A stretch of DNA of 64,000 bases from Nakamurella sp. A5-74 (GTDB lineage: Bacteria > Actinomycetota > Actinomycetes > Mycobacteriales > Nakamurellaceae). The stretch is from positions 1,674,001-1,738,000 of the forward strand of contig NZ_CP159218.1 in assembly GCF_040438885.1 (NCBI RefSeq), in the 5' to 3' direction. The translations under genes were made by a program, and so were the position numbers. The stretch's first letter is position 1. Each line of letters begins with the position of its first letter. The notes beneath the pieces are model-generated. The model was not told where the DNA came from, made no database searches, and was given only the letters and a program-made list of their open reading frames with translations. Shown one piece after another: positions 24,480 to 33,204 of this stretch.

Positions 24480-25577
24480 CTACTCGGTGTCCGCCGAGCG
24501 CCGCCAGCGGATGCCGGCCTCGATGAAACCGTCGATGTCGCCGTCGAACACGGCGGAGGGGTTGCCGACCTCGAACTCGGTGCGCAGGTCCTTGACCATC
24601 TGGTACGGGTGCAGCACGTAGGAGCGCATCTGGTTGCCCCAGGAGTTGCCGGTGTCCTTGAGCGCATCCATCGTCGCCTTCTCCTCCTGGCGGCGGCGCT
24701 CCAGGATCTTCGCCTGCAGGACAGTCATCGCCGAGGCCTTGTTCTGCAGCTGGCTGCGCTCGTTCTGGCAGGACACGACGATGCCGGTCGGCAGGTGGGT
24801 GAGTCGCACGGCCGAGTCGGTGGTGTTGACGCCCTGGCCACCGGGCCCGGAGGAGCGGTAGACGTCGACCCGCAGGTCCTTGTCGTCGATCTCGACGTGG
24901 TCGCTCGTCTCCACCACCGGGACCACCTCGACACCGGCGAACGACGTCTGCCGCCTGCCCTGGTTGTCGAAGGGGGAGATGCGCACCAGGCGGTGGGTGC
25001 CCTGCTCCACGGACAGCGTTCCGTAGGCGTAGGGCACCTTCACCTGGAAGGTGGCCGACTTGATGCCGGCCTCCTCCGCGTACGAGGTGTCGTAGATCTC
25101 GGTCGGGTAGTGGTGGCGCTCGGCCCACCGGCTGTACATCCGGAGCAGCATCTCGGCGAAGTCCGCGGCGTCGATCCCGCCGGCCTCGGAGCGGATCGTC
25201 ACGAGTGCCTCGCGCTGGTCGTACTCACCCGACAGCAGCGTGCGGACCTCCATCGCCTCCACCGCGGCGTGCACCGACTTCAGCTCGGCCTCGGCCTCCA
25301 CGAGCGTGTCGGCGTCGTCCTCCGCCAGCTCGAAGAGCACCGGTAGGTCCTCGATCCGCTGGCGCAGTTCCTCGATCCGCCGGACCTCGGTCTGGGCGTA
25401 GGAGAGCGCGGACGTCACCGCCTGGGCCTTCTCCTGGTCGTTCCACAGGTCGGGCGAACTCGCCTGCTCGGAGAGGTCTGTGATCTTCACCTTCAGCGAT
25501 CCGACGTCGACCACCGCCTCGATGGTTGTCATCGTGGCGGCCAGCTGATCCATCTGCACTGCAACGTCGGGATTCAC
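24480..25577 (-). CDS. prfB: Peptide chain release factor 2
   Basis: A 365-residue class I release factor that reads UGA and UAA stop codons. The stop-codon-recognition motif is SPF (in [11 protein letters not shown]) and the catalytic GGQ is in [10 protein letters not shown]. The N-terminal coiled coil is intact. The frame is continuous, without the programmed +1 frameshift of E. coli prfB. The start appears to be GTG at 25577; a downstream ATG (MDQL) is possible. It is transcribed toward the bidirectional terminator. Confidence 0.96.
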   Translation of the reverse strand: MNPDVAVQMDQLAATMTTIEAVVDVGSLKVKITDLSEQASSPDLWNDQEKAQAVTSALSYAQTEVRRIEELRQRIEDLPVLFELAEDDADTLVEAEAELKSVHAAVEAMEVRTLLSGEYDQREALVTIRSEAGGIDAADFAEMLLRMYSRWAERHHYPTEIYDTSYAEEAGIKSATFQVKVPYAYGTLSVEQGTHRLVRISPFDNQGRRQTSFAGVEVVPVVETSDHVEIDDKDLRVDVYRSSGPGGQGVNTTDSAVRLTHLPTGIVVSCQNERSQLQNKASAMTVLQAKILERRRQEEKATMDALKDTGNSWGNQMRSYVLHPYQMVKDLRTEFEVGNPSAVFDGDIDGFIEAGIRWRRSADTE

Positions 25578-25685
25578 AACATCCCAGGCTACCCGGCGCG
25601 GTCCACGACGTTCGCCAGGGACGATGCGAGGGACGGGTCCCGAGGCCTGCCCCGACCCGCGCCCCCGATGTGTTAGACCCCAGGT

Positions 25686-26609
25686 GTGAATTCATCCCGC
25701 GTCCTGGTCGTCGGCAGTCTCAATGAGGATCTGCGCCTGCGCACTCCCACGGTCCCGGCAGCGGGCGAAACGGTGCTCGGCGGTCCGCACGACTGGGGCC
25801 TGGGCGGAAAGGGCTCCAACCAGGCCATCGCCGCCGCCCGCTTCGGGGCGGACGTGGGAATGCTGGGCAGACTCGGGGACGACGCCGGTGGTGCGAAGAT
25901 CCGCCGCGTGTTCGCCGACGAGGGCATCGACACGGAACTGCTCGGCACCAGCGACGACGCGGGGACGGGGCTGGCGCTGATCGTGCTGGAACCCTCCGGC
26001 GAGAACCGGATCATCGTGAGCTCCGGGGCGAACTTGCAGGTGACGCCTGCCGACATCGACGCGGCAGCAGAGGCAGTTCGGTCTGCGGCCGTCGTGCTGT
26101 GCCAGTTGGAGATCCCGCTGGAGACGGTCGCGGCCACCTTCGAACTCGCCGGCGGTACCCGCATCCTCAACAGCGCCCCGGCCCGATCGCTGCCGGAGAC
26201 CCTGCTGGGCGCCACGGATGTGTTGGTGGCCAACGAGATCGAGCTCGCGATGCTGGCCCACCTCGCGGGCGCCGACGACGTCGCCGAGCCCGACCAGATC
26301 GTCCGTGCCGCCAGGTCGATCACCGGGACCAGGACGGTGATCGTCACCCGCGGCGCCGCCGGAGCGATGGTGATCACCGACGACGACGTCCTCTACATCC
26401 CGGCCCCGAAGATCACGGTGGCCGACACGACGGGCGCCGGCGACTGCTTCTGCGGGGTGTTGGCAGGGGCGATCGCCGAGGGGACCTCGGTGCAGGACGC
26501 CGCTCGGATCGCTGTGCGGGCGGCCTCGCTGGCCGCTTCCCGGGAGGGCGCCGCAGAGGGCATGCCGCGCAGGTCGGACATCGACGCTGCGGTCGCGGGA
26601 GCGTCCTGA
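25686..26609 (+). CDS. PfkB-family sugar kinase (ribokinase-like)
   Basis: A 307-residue kinase with the ribokinase fold. The N-terminal signature is [15 protein letters not shown] (about 39-53), the C-terminal signature is [15 protein letters not shown] (about 248-262) with the catalytic Asp in GAGD, and [10 protein letters not shown] is near the start. The set resembles ribokinase more than fructokinase. It is divergent from prfB, with about 108 bases between starts, and no transporter or regulator gene is adjacent. GTG at 25686 is the start. Confidence 0.85.
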   Translation: MNSSRVLVVGSLNEDLRLRTPTVPAAGETVLGGPHDWGLGGKGSNQAIAAARFGADVGMLGRLGDDAGGAKIRRVFADEGIDTELLGTSDDAGTGLALIVLEPSGENRIIVSSGANLQVTPADIDAAAEAVRSAAVVLCQLEIPLETVAATFELAGGTRILNSAPARSLPETLLGATDVLVANEIELAMLAHLAGADDVAEPDQIVRAARSITGTRTVIVTRGAAGAMVITDDDVLYIPAPKITVADTTGAGDCFCGVLAGAIAEGTSVQDAARIAVRAASLAASREGAAEGMPRRSDIDAAVAGAS

Positions 26610-26610
26610 C

Positions 26611-26756
26611 GACCGTGGGGTCCGCGGAGGTGGGTGGTTGGCGACCGTGGGGTCCGCGAACATGGGTGGTTGGCGACCGTGGGGTCCGCGAACATGGGTG
26701 GTTGGCGACCGTGGGGTCCGCGAACATGGGTGGTTGGCGACCGTGGGGTCCGCGAG
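26611..26756 (+). repeat. 32-bp minisatellite, about 4.6 copies
   Basis: Units begin at 26611, 26643, 26675, 26707 and 26739 with GACCGTGGGGTCCGCG. Copies 2-4 are identical over 32 bp, copy 1 differs at its centre, and copy 5 is partial. The array fills the gap between the convergent kinase and pilus genes. There is no spacer variation, so it is not a CRISPR. Confidence 0.95.
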
Positions 26757-26764
26757 CGCGGCAA

Positions 26765-27166
26765 TCAGTCGCGGCGGAGCTGGCTGACCGAGCGGACCTG
26801 CAGCGACACCGTCGGCGAGCCGAACAGCCCGCCCAGTGCGATCGGTGCCTGCACGGCGCAGACGGCGATCAGGGAGGCGTTCTGCGTCCCTGTCGACACG
26901 GTGGCGGCGGGGACCCGGCGCTGCAACTCCGCACTGGCCTGCTGGTCGAAGTATCCGTCGGCAGCGGAAGTGATGTCGGTCTGCGTCGTCGAGCCGGTCA
27001 CGTAGTCGGCGGTCGAGTCGCAGGCGTTCTGCAGGCTTCGCTTGGCCAGCACCACCGACCCCATGGCGATGACGCCAAATCCCAGCAGCAACAGGCACAG
27101 CACCATGCCGATGATGAGCGGGGTGATCGAACCGCGATCGCCAGTCACCCGGGGTCGGGCCGTCAT
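26765..27166 (-). CDS. TadG-like (Rv3654c-type) pilus/secretion protein
   Basis: A 133-residue protein with a short basic N-terminus, the motif DRGSITPLIIGMVLCLLLL (one hydrophobic helix, about 13-38) and a small extracytoplasmic domain. The GSITP start of the helix is typical of the TadG/DUF-type proteins that end actinobacterial Tad clusters. It starts in an ATGA overlap with the TadE-like gene before it and is the last gene of the cluster. A structural or assembly role in a Flp-like pilus is inferred. Confidence 0.75.
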   Translation of the reverse strand: MTARPRVTGDRGSITPLIIGMVLCLLLLGFGVIAMGSVVLAKRSLQNACDSTADYVTGSTTQTDITSAADGYFDQQASAELQRRVPAATVSTGTQNASLIAVCAVQAPIALGGLFGSPTVSLQVRSVSQLRRD

Positions 27167-27678
27167 CCCTGGGCGCCTTCGACGAACTCGTTGATGGCGA
27201 GCGAGTAGACCCCGGTGACGGTGTTTCTGCTGCCTCCGATGACGCTGGGGAGACCGGGCAGGTCGACGACCGTCGTCACGCAGACATCGAAGCGGGAGCC
27301 GGCCCGCAGCGGCGGCAGGGTGGTCGACCCGGCGTCGCACGACGCACCCGGCTCGGTGAACCGGATGACCACGTTGCGCGCCGACAGCTGTTGGTCCGCC
27401 AGGGCCACCTCGGCCACCTGCTGTGCCTGCGACAGGCTGCCGGAGGGGAAGTTGATGCTGATGACCCGGCCCACGTCCCTGGCGGCCTGGGTGACTGCGA
27501 ACGTGGCGGCCTGGAACTTGAACACGGTGATCAGGATGTAAACGGTCGGGATCAGCAGCAGAACAGCGCCGAAGATGACTTCCAGGATGGCCCGCCCGCT
27601 GTCCCTCCGAGCGCGATCGGCCGGAGGGGCGCAGCGATCGTCGTCGGGCGGGCCGAACACGGACCTCAGCCGGTCCAT
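27163..27678 (-). CDS. TadE-like pseudopilin
   Basis: A 171-residue protein. A hydrophilic leader (1-27) ends in RDSGRAILEVIFGAVLLL, a class III prepilin-like site with glutamate at +5 after the Gly (G/RAILE). One hydrophobic helix and an extracytoplasmic domain with a Cys pair follow. TadE-type pseudopilins help assemble Tad pili. Its start overlaps the stop of the upstream TadE-like gene (TGATG), so translation is probably coupled. Confidence 0.75.
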   Translation of the reverse strand: MDRLRSVFGPPDDDRCAPPADRARRDSGRAILEVIFGAVLLLIPTVYILITVFKFQAATFAVTQAARDVGRVISINFPSGSLSQAQQVAEVALADQQLSARNVVIRFTEPGASCDAGSTTLPPLRAGSRFDVCVTTVVDLPGLPSVIGGSRNTVTGVYSLAINEFVEGAQG

Positions 27679-28075
27679 CAGCGCTCCCGGACGCTGTGGC
27701 CGGTGACCGTGATGGTGGGCAGCACACCGTCCAGCAGGGAGACGATCCCCGGCGCGGGCAGCGTGCAGGTGACCCCGACCAGGTCGCCGTCGGCGACGGC
27801 GGTGCAGCTCAGCTGCTCGCCGGTGGAGCCGACGATCCCGTCACCCAGCAGCTCCCGCACCTTGGCCGCGGCGGAGGCCGGCGGAATGTCGGCGTTGGCG
27901 ACGTAGCGGGCAGCGTCGGCGGCTGCTGCGGTGGCAACGGTGCGGGTGTACATCCACAACCCCACCGACACCAGGGACAGGAACAGGATCATCAGCAGCA
28001 CGATGACCATCGCGAACTCGGCCACCGCTGAGCCGCTGTCCCGGTCCGGGATCCGCTGCGTACGCTCGGCGCCGC
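27678..28075 (-). CDS. TadE-family pseudopilin with unresolved start
   Basis: The coding part reads DRDSGSAVAEFAMVIVLL, a prepilin-type site (G, then S-A-V-A-E with glutamate at +5), a hydrophobic helix and an extracytoplasmic domain with a Cys pair: a clear TadE-like pseudopilin. No ATG, GTG or TTG lies in frame between the stop of the Flp-like gene and the cleavage glycine. The first in-frame GTG (28025) would start inside the mature helix; one further upstream (about 28203) would add a long Arg-rich leader overlapping the Flp-like gene. The given right end is only a limit. An unusual start codon, coupling, or a sequence error must be considered. Confidence 0.65.
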
Positions 28076-28327
28076 CTACTTGCCGATCTTGGAGTCTCCG
28101 ACGCTGCTGAACGCCTTGGTGATCGCGTCCTGCACCTCCTTGCCGAAGATGCTGACGAGCGCGACGACGACGATTGCTGTCATCACGGTGATCATCACCC
28201 ACCCGGGGACGTCGCCGCGATCGCTGCCCTCCCGTCCCTCCGGCTCCGGCTCGCCGAACTGCCTGGTCAGGGCAGTCAGCATCGTCAGGGTGAATGCCAA
28301 CCCGTGGGTGGCCCATTTCTCCATCAT
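28076..28327 (-). CDS. Small Flp/DUF4244-like pilin-related protein
   Basis: An 83-residue protein with two hydrophobic stretches: a weak one near the N-terminus (LAFTLTMLTALT) and a strong one (WVMITVMTAIVVVALVSIFG, about 43-62), the second followed by a charged tail. Size and place between TadC and the TadE genes match the Flp-type pilin or the DUF4244 protein of actinobacterial Tad clusters. AGAGGAAT precedes two adjacent ATGs (28327, 28324). An acidic stretch (PEPEGREGSDRGD) precedes the helix, where a prepilin site would be expected, but no clean site is seen. Confidence 0.65.
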   Translation of the reverse strand: MMEKWATHGLAFTLTMLTALTRQFGEPEPEGREGSDRGDVPGWVMITVMTAIVVVALVSIFGKEVQDAITKAFSSVGDSKIGK

Positions 28328-28340
28328 CGGATTCCTCTCT

Positions 28341-28399
28341 CGTGGTGGGTTTCGTGGTGGTGGGTTTCGTGGTGGTGGGTTTCGTGGTGGTGGGATTCG
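28341..28399 (-). repeat. Four 15-bp tandem repeats upstream of the Flp-like gene
   Basis: GTGGTGGGTTTCGTG-type units (plus-strand view) repeat at 15-bp steps; the last carries GGGATTC. They lie in the leader of the Flp-like gene, between it and tadC, within 15-75 bases of its start. A multiple of three, the array could lengthen an upstream peptide, but no start site for one is evident. Confidence 0.8.
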
Positions 28400-28472
28400 A
28401 GGTAGCGGGGTGCGTGCGCGCACAGGCCGAATGACGGTGCGAGGCGGCACTTCCGGGCGAAGTGTCCATTCC

Positions 28473-29408
28473 TCACCGCGCCACTTCCGTGATGGCGACC
28501 AGGCCCGGGTAGAAGGCCAGCACGATCGTCAGCGGCAGGACCAGGAACACCACCGGCACCATCATCGCGATCTCCTTCTTGCCGCCGGTCTCCATCAGCT
28601 GGCGTTTGCCGAGTGCCCGGACGTCTGCCGCCTGCGCCCGCAGGACGTCGGCCAGCGGGGTTCCGCGTTCGATCGCCACCGCCATGCCGTCCAGGAATCG
28701 GGCCAGCGGCGGTAGGTCGGTGCGGTCCCGGAGCGCGGTGACGGCCTCGAGGAAGGGTGTGCCGGAACGGGTCTCGGCCAGCAGTGCGGCCAGCTGTTCG
28801 ATCAACGGACCCTTGGCCAACCGGGTGATCCGATCGATTGCGCCGATCGGACCCTCGCCCGCGGTCACCGCCAGGGCCAGCATCTCGGCGATCACCGGGA
28901 ACTCGGCCAACACCGCGGCATCGCGCTTGGCAACCGCCTGGGTCAGCCACCAGTCGCGGCCGAGCACCCCGGCGATCGCGAATCCGATCACGAAGACCAG
29001 CACCATCAGCAGGTTCACCTTGCCGATCAGCAGGCCCACTGCGCCCAGGCCGAGTCCGAGCGCGGCCGCCCCTGCGCCCCAGAGCACCTGCTCGATCCGG
29101 AACTGCTCGACAGTGGCGTGCCGGTTCAGCGACTCGAGGCGTCGTCGGACCGACGCCTGGCCACCCAGCAAACGGTCCAGGAAACCGACCAGGTCCCGCA
29201 ACAGGGGCCCGCCGAGCCGGGTGAACAGTGATCCGCCGGAAATGTTGCGCTGCAACAGTTTCGACGGCATCTCCGCATCCTGCAGGAACGGAGCTACCCG
29301 ATCCGCGAGCGCTCGTCGGCGCAGCGGCGGGAGCGAGAACACCAGCGTCAGGAGTGCGGTGGCGGCAAGCGCGCCGAGCAGGCCGCCGATCACCATGGGC
29401 GTATTCAT
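28473..29408 (-). CDS. TadC-like type II secretion F-domain protein
   Basis: A 311-residue inner-membrane platform protein. Hydrophobic segments lie near 4-26, 105-150 (two helices) and 290-308; the cytoplasmic T2SSF domain between them has AEFPVIAEMLALAVTAGEGP and the GTPFLEAVTALRDRT segment. It starts in an ATGA overlap with tadB. With TadB it would form the membrane platform of a Flp-type pilus machine. Confidence 0.85.
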   Translation of the reverse strand: MNTPMVIGGLLGALAATALLTLVFSLPPLRRRALADRVAPFLQDAEMPSKLLQRNISGGSLFTRLGGPLLRDLVGFLDRLLGGQASVRRRLESLNRHATVEQFRIEQVLWGAGAAALGLGLGAVGLLIGKVNLLMVLVFVIGFAIAGVLGRDWWLTQAVAKRDAAVLAEFPVIAEMLALAVTAGEGPIGAIDRITRLAKGPLIEQLAALLAETRSGTPFLEAVTALRDRTDLPPLARFLDGMAVAIERGTPLADVLRAQAADVRALGKRQLMETGGKKEIAMMVPVVFLVLPLTIVLAFYPGLVAITEVAR

Positions 29409-30265
29409 CGCATCACCCGCCGCTCTTCCGGCAATCGCCCGATCCGCAACATCAACCGATAGGCCACGACGGTGAGGACGGCGGCGCCGGCGAGCAGGAT
29501 GCCGCCGACAGCGCTGTCGTAGGCGCGCAGGGTGGTGCTCTGGGTGGCCAACAGGACCAGCACCAGCCACGGTGCGCAGACGGCGAGCCTGGCAGCGTTG
29601 ACGGACCAGCTCTGCCTGGCCAGCAGCTCCGCCCTGGTGCGTTGCTCCTCCCGCAGGAACGCAGAGAGCGTCACCAGCAGCCGGCCCAGATCGGTGCCAC
29701 CGACCTCGCGGGCCACCCGCAGCGATTCGCACACCCGATCGCCGATCGGATCGGCGAGCGCGCTCTTGAGCCGATCGAGGGCGTCGTTGAAGCGACCGGT
29801 CGTGCGGTAGTCGCTGCCGAACCGTCGGAACGGCTCGCGGATGCCCTCGGGGCCTCGGGAACCGATGGCGCTCAACGCCTCCGGGAGGGACAGACCCGCC
29901 CGCACGCCAGAGGTCAGGTTGTCGACCACCTCGGGCCACAGCTCGCGCAGATCGGCCTGGCGGCGCCGCCGGAGCCGGTTCACCAGCAGCCGGGGAACGG
30001 TCGCACCGAAGATGGCGAACACCACCGACACCGCGATGGACCTGGTGACGACGAGGGTGAGCGTCGCGACGACCAGGGCGGCGAGAATTTGTCCCACGTA
30101 CAGCTGCAGCGGAGAGACTCCGGTCAACCCGGCCTCGTCGAGCTGGTCCTTGGTCCGCGCGGCGAAGGGTTTCGACGACCGGGGGAGGGTGGGCACGGCG
30201 AATCCGTGCCAGACGAGCAACAGCCCGATCCCGGCACACAGCCCGATGAATGCCCCCACGACCAA
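29405..30265 (-). CDS. TadB-like type II secretion F-domain protein
   Basis: A 286-residue platform protein with N-terminal helices (about 2-22 and 55-90), the T2SSF core (ELWPEVVDNLTSGVRAGLSLPEAL, quoted in part, about 130-150) and two C-terminal helices. The apparent start is TTG at 30265; GTG at 30259 is an alternative. It is the first gene of the cluster: no TadA/CpaF ATPase, CpaE or TadZ gene precedes it, unlike the usual actinobacterial order. Confidence 0.85.
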   Translation of the reverse strand: MVVGAFIGLCAGIGLLLVWHGFAVPTLPRSSKPFAARTKDQLDEAGLTGVSPLQLYVGQILAALVVATLTLVVTRSIAVSVVFAIFGATVPRLLVNRLRRRRQADLRELWPEVVDNLTSGVRAGLSLPEALSAIGSRGPEGIREPFRRFGSDYRTTGRFNDALDRLKSALADPIGDRVCESLRVAREVGGTDLGRLLVTLSAFLREEQRTRAELLARQSWSVNAARLAVCAPWLVLVLLATQSTTLRAYDSAVGGILLAGAAVLTVVAYRLMLRIGRLPEERRVMR

Positions 30266-30403
30266 CCCCCACGCCCGGCGCTGACAGGACTCCGGGCACC
30301 CTTCCGCGGCGCAGTGAGGTCCCTTGCAGGGAAAACTAGCGCATCCCGGCGGGTCCGGCCCGGTGTGCGCACCTCCGGTGTGGACAACCCCTCGAACGAG
30401 TGG

Positions 30404-31285
30404 TCAGGACAGGGCGCGGTCACGCTCGGGATCGACGGCGATGACGAATGCGCCGTGCAGCGGATGGGTGCCGGACAGCGACGGGATGCGGAAGGTGTCG
30501 ACACCGTTCCCGCCGAACGCGTTACCCAGCAGGTCGAACAGCTCGCGATGATCGGTGACGGAGAGCCGACTGCCGTCGCACCACTGCCAACCCGGTGGCG
30601 GGTCCCCCTGGTGCCACTGGCGGATCTCACCGAGGAAGGGCGAGACGTCGGCGTCCTCGGGGGATCTGGCCGGCGACGGGAGCGGGCTGCGCTCGGCAAC
30701 TCCGGTCAGCGGGTGCCGCAACTCCAGGTAGCTGGCGCCCTCGGCGACGATCTCGGCACCGAGCCGGCGGATCAGCGACGCCGTCATGAACGACGTCCGT
30801 GCGCGGTAGTGCAGAGGGAGACCGCGCTCAGCGGCGCTCTGGGCGATCGCCCGGATGACGGCCACCGCATGTCCCTGGCCGCGGAACCCGGGGAGCAGAC
30901 CGATGTCGATGAGTCGGAACTCGGACCTCGTCACCAGCGTGGTGACGACACCCGCCGGAACGTGGTGGTGGTCGATCACATGATCGGTCGCCCGCGGCCA
31001 GCAGAGGGCCCGGTGTCGTACGGCGGCGACGTACTGCATGCCGAGCAGTGTGCTGGCGAGCTCGGGCGGCAGACCGTTGAACTCGACCGCACGCCCTTCG
31101 ATCGAGATGGTGCGCAACACGGAGCGGTCGTACACGCTGGCCGCGCGGACCTGCAGGCCGGCGCCGATGTCCAGGGGTGGCGTCGGAGTTCCGGTGGCCG
31201 CGCCCCTGGGCCAGGGAAGGTGGTGGGAAGCCAGGTTCCGCTCGCGACGACGCAGGAACGGCAGCGCAGTCGGCTCGGCTCTCAT
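30404..31285 (-). CDS. GNAT acetyltransferase fused to a phage tail-collar-like domain
   Basis: A 293-residue protein with two parts. Residues about 45-200 look like a GNAT N-acetyltransferase: the strand [18 protein letters not shown] contains the acetyl-CoA loop (R/Q-x-x-G-x-G/A type), and a later segment reads [20 protein letters not shown]. Residues about 228-293 match the phage tail-collar (microcystin-dependent, MdpB-like) domain: [15 protein letters not shown], then [17 protein letters not shown] and RIPSLSG, ending in a hydrophobic strand. The collar domain normally sits at the N-terminus of phage or contractile tail proteins. Substrate and partners are unknown. No phage gene is adjacent. 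Confidence 0.75.
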   Translation of the reverse strand: MRAEPTALPFLRRRERNLASHHLPWPRGAATGTPTPPLDIGAGLQVRAASVYDRSVLRTISIEGRAVEFNGLPPELASTLLGMQYVAAVRHRALCWPRATDHVIDHHHVPAGVVTTLVTRSEFRLIDIGLLPGFRGQGHAVAVIRAIAQSAAERGLPLHYRARTSFMTASLIRRLGAEIVAEGASYLELRHPLTGVAERSPLPSPARSPEDADVSPFLGEIRQWHQGDPPPGWQWCDGSRLSVTDHRELFDLLGNAFGGNGVDTFRIPSLSGTHPLHGAFVIAVDPERDRALS

Positions 31286-31704
31286 GTGCTGGTCCTCACT
31301 CGTCCGAGGGAACGTGGAAGTGCCCGAAGGGCATCATCGATCACTGTGGGTGTCAAGCCGTCGCTCCGACGAGCGAGTATTCACTTCTTGCAGGATCGTC
31401 GGTCGGCCGACCTCCGGATCCAGCACGCCACCAGCAACGGTGCTGGTGGCGATGCATCAGGCTAGCGCGATCCCCGCATGATGGAGAGGGCCTCCAGTCC
31501 GATTCGAGTAGTTTCTGGGCCTGTGTTCACTCGTGCGGTCCAGTGGATTGTCGTTACGGTGAGTTGCTATGATCAACAGGGTGTGCCGGGAAGACTGGTC
31601 GGCACGGGACCGCGTCGATCGAGGCGAGCGCTCCGCTCGGATCCTGATCGGCGACGATGGACACCGAGTGTCCGTCCGGCCCGTCGACCCAGTGGGGACC
31701 CAGC
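31286..31704. other. Gap upstream of nhaA with one hairpin
   Basis: Divergent promoter region between the GNAT-collar and nhaA genes. The only clear structure is a 10-bp perfect hairpin, GCCACCAGCA (31427-31436) with TGCTGGTGGC (31441-31450) and an ACGG loop. I see no riboswitch fold and no supported gene. The nhaA frame stays open upstream to 31657. Confidence 0.6.
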
Positions 31705-33009
31705 ATGCAGGAGCGATCCGGCTTCACCCTGTTCGACCGCGGGAGCTGGCCGGAGGCCGGCCGTATCGCCACGCTTCTCCGGAGCGAGACGGTCGGAGGC
31801 GTCCTGCTGCTGCTCGGTGCGGTGATCGCGCTGGTCTGGATCAACTCCCCGCTGGCCGCGAGCTACGCCGCGCTGCGGGACACGGTGATCGGCCCCTCCG
31901 CCCTGCACCTCGACCTGTCGCTGGGCACCTGGGCGGCGGACGGCCTGCTGGCGTTGTTCTTCTTCGTCGCCGGGCTGGAGCTCAAGCGTGAGTTCGTCGC
32001 GGGAGATCTCCGCACCGTCCGTCGTGCGCTCACACCGGTCGCTGCCGCGATCGGCGGCATGCTGCTGCCCATCGCGACCTACCTCGTCGTCAACGCGGTC
32101 CTGCCGGGTGGTCGCCCGCAGGGTTGGGCGATCGCCACGGCGACCGACATCGCCTTCGCCCTGGCCGTGCTGGCGGTCGTCGGCAGGCAGCTGCCCACCG
32201 CGCTGCGTACCTTCCTGCTCACGCTGGCGGTGGTGGACGACCTGTTGGCGATCACCATCATCGCGGTCTTCTTCACCGCAGAACTGCACCTGGCGTACCT
32301 GGCCATGGCGATGCTGCCGATCGCGGCCTTCGGCGTTCTCGTGCAACGGCGGGTCCGCAGTTGGTACCTGCTGATCCCACTCGCGGTCACCGCCTGGGCG
32401 TTGGTCCACGCGTCCGGGGTGCATGCCACGGTCGCGGGGGTCCTGTTGGCCTTCACCGTGCCGGTGCTGCGCAGCGAGGCTGCCGGTGGGCCGGACGCCG
32501 GACCCGGGCTCGCCGAGCACTTCGAACACCGGCTGCGCCCGTTGTCTGCCGGGCTCGCGGTGCCGGTGTTCGCCTTCTTCGCGGCAGGCGTTCCGATCGG
32601 CGGCGCCGAGCAACTCGGACGCACCCTGTCCGATCCGATCGCCATCGGGGTGGTCCTCGGACTGGTGCTCGGCAAGCCGATCGGCATCATGCTCACCACC
32701 TACCTGGTCGGGAAGCTGACGCGCAGCCGGCTCCCCGGATACCTGTCCTGGTGGGACGTGCTGGGCATGTCGATGCTCGGCGGGATCGGCTTCACGGTGT
32801 CCCTGCTGATCGGCGAGCTCGCCTTCGTGGGCGACCCCGTTGCCGGCGAGGCGGTGAAGACCGCCGTGCTCGTGGGAACGGTGCTGTCCGCGCTCGTGGC
32901 CTCGGTCGTGCTGTTCCGCCGGAGCCGGCGGTACCGGCTGCTGGCCGAGCAGGAGCAGCGGGACGACGACGGCGACGGGATTCCCGACGTCTACCAGCAG
33001 CGATCCTGA
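31705..33009 (+). CDS. nhaA: Na+/H+ antiporter NhaA
   Basis: A 434-residue twelve-helix antiporter that exports Na+ (or Li+) in exchange for protons. The essential aspartate pair is in VVDDLLAI. Other family blocks are [26 protein letters not shown] and [15 protein letters not shown]. The C-terminus ends in an acidic tail ([11 protein letters not shown]). Start at 31705 (MQERSGF) gives the usual N-terminus; an ATG at 31657 would add 16 residues. It stands alone between divergent and following units. Confidence 0.94.
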   Translation: MQERSGFTLFDRGSWPEAGRIATLLRSETVGGVLLLLGAVIALVWINSPLAASYAALRDTVIGPSALHLDLSLGTWAADGLLALFFFVAGLELKREFVAGDLRTVRRALTPVAAAIGGMLLPIATYLVVNAVLPGGRPQGWAIATATDIAFALAVLAVVGRQLPTALRTFLLTLAVVDDLLAITIIAVFFTAELHLAYLAMAMLPIAAFGVLVQRRVRSWYLLIPLAVTAWALVHASGVHATVAGVLLAFTVPVLRSEAAGGPDAGPGLAEHFEHRLRPLSAGLAVPVFAFFAAGVPIGGAEQLGRTLSDPIAIGVVLGLVLGKPIGIMLTTYLVGKLTRSRLPGYLSWWDVLGMSMLGGIGFTVSLLIGELAFVGDPVAGEAVKTAVLVGTVLSALVASVVLFRRSRRYRLLAEQEQRDDDGDGIPDVYQQRS

Positions 33010-33204
33010 CGACTCGTCGCGAGCCGGTGCAAGGGCGAACGGTGCGATCCAGTGGATCCGGTGAGCTACCGGGACCCTCCTCTGGTCGTCGGGACGGGAT
33101 CCGGGCAAGATCATCCTCAGGCGACCCGCGGGCCGGCCGTCCACCGTCGTGCGGTACCCCTCAGAGGTGCTCCCAGCCGGAGCTCTCGGAACAGGACAGT
33201 CAGC

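Noticed and set aside
24480-25577. Programmed frameshift in prfB
   Set aside because: The frame is continuous from start to stop; there is no in-frame UGA near codon 25.
26611-26756. CRISPR array
   Set aside because: The 32-bp units are head-to-tail with no unique spacers and there are no cas genes.
26099-27208. A long plus-strand frame with repeated GGWRPWGP-type peptides
   Set aside because: It runs out of frame through the kinase gene, then through the 32-bp minisatellite and antisense to a TadG-like gene; codon positions are those of the other genes.
28473-30299. A single TadB-TadC fusion protein
   Set aside because: The frame reading through the TadB region is out of phase with the TadB protein, which has its own start, helices and an ATGA overlap with TadC.
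31286-31704. Na+ or Li+ riboswitch in front of nhaA
   Set aside because: Only one short hairpin is visible; no multi-stem fold or conserved motif can be recognised by eye.
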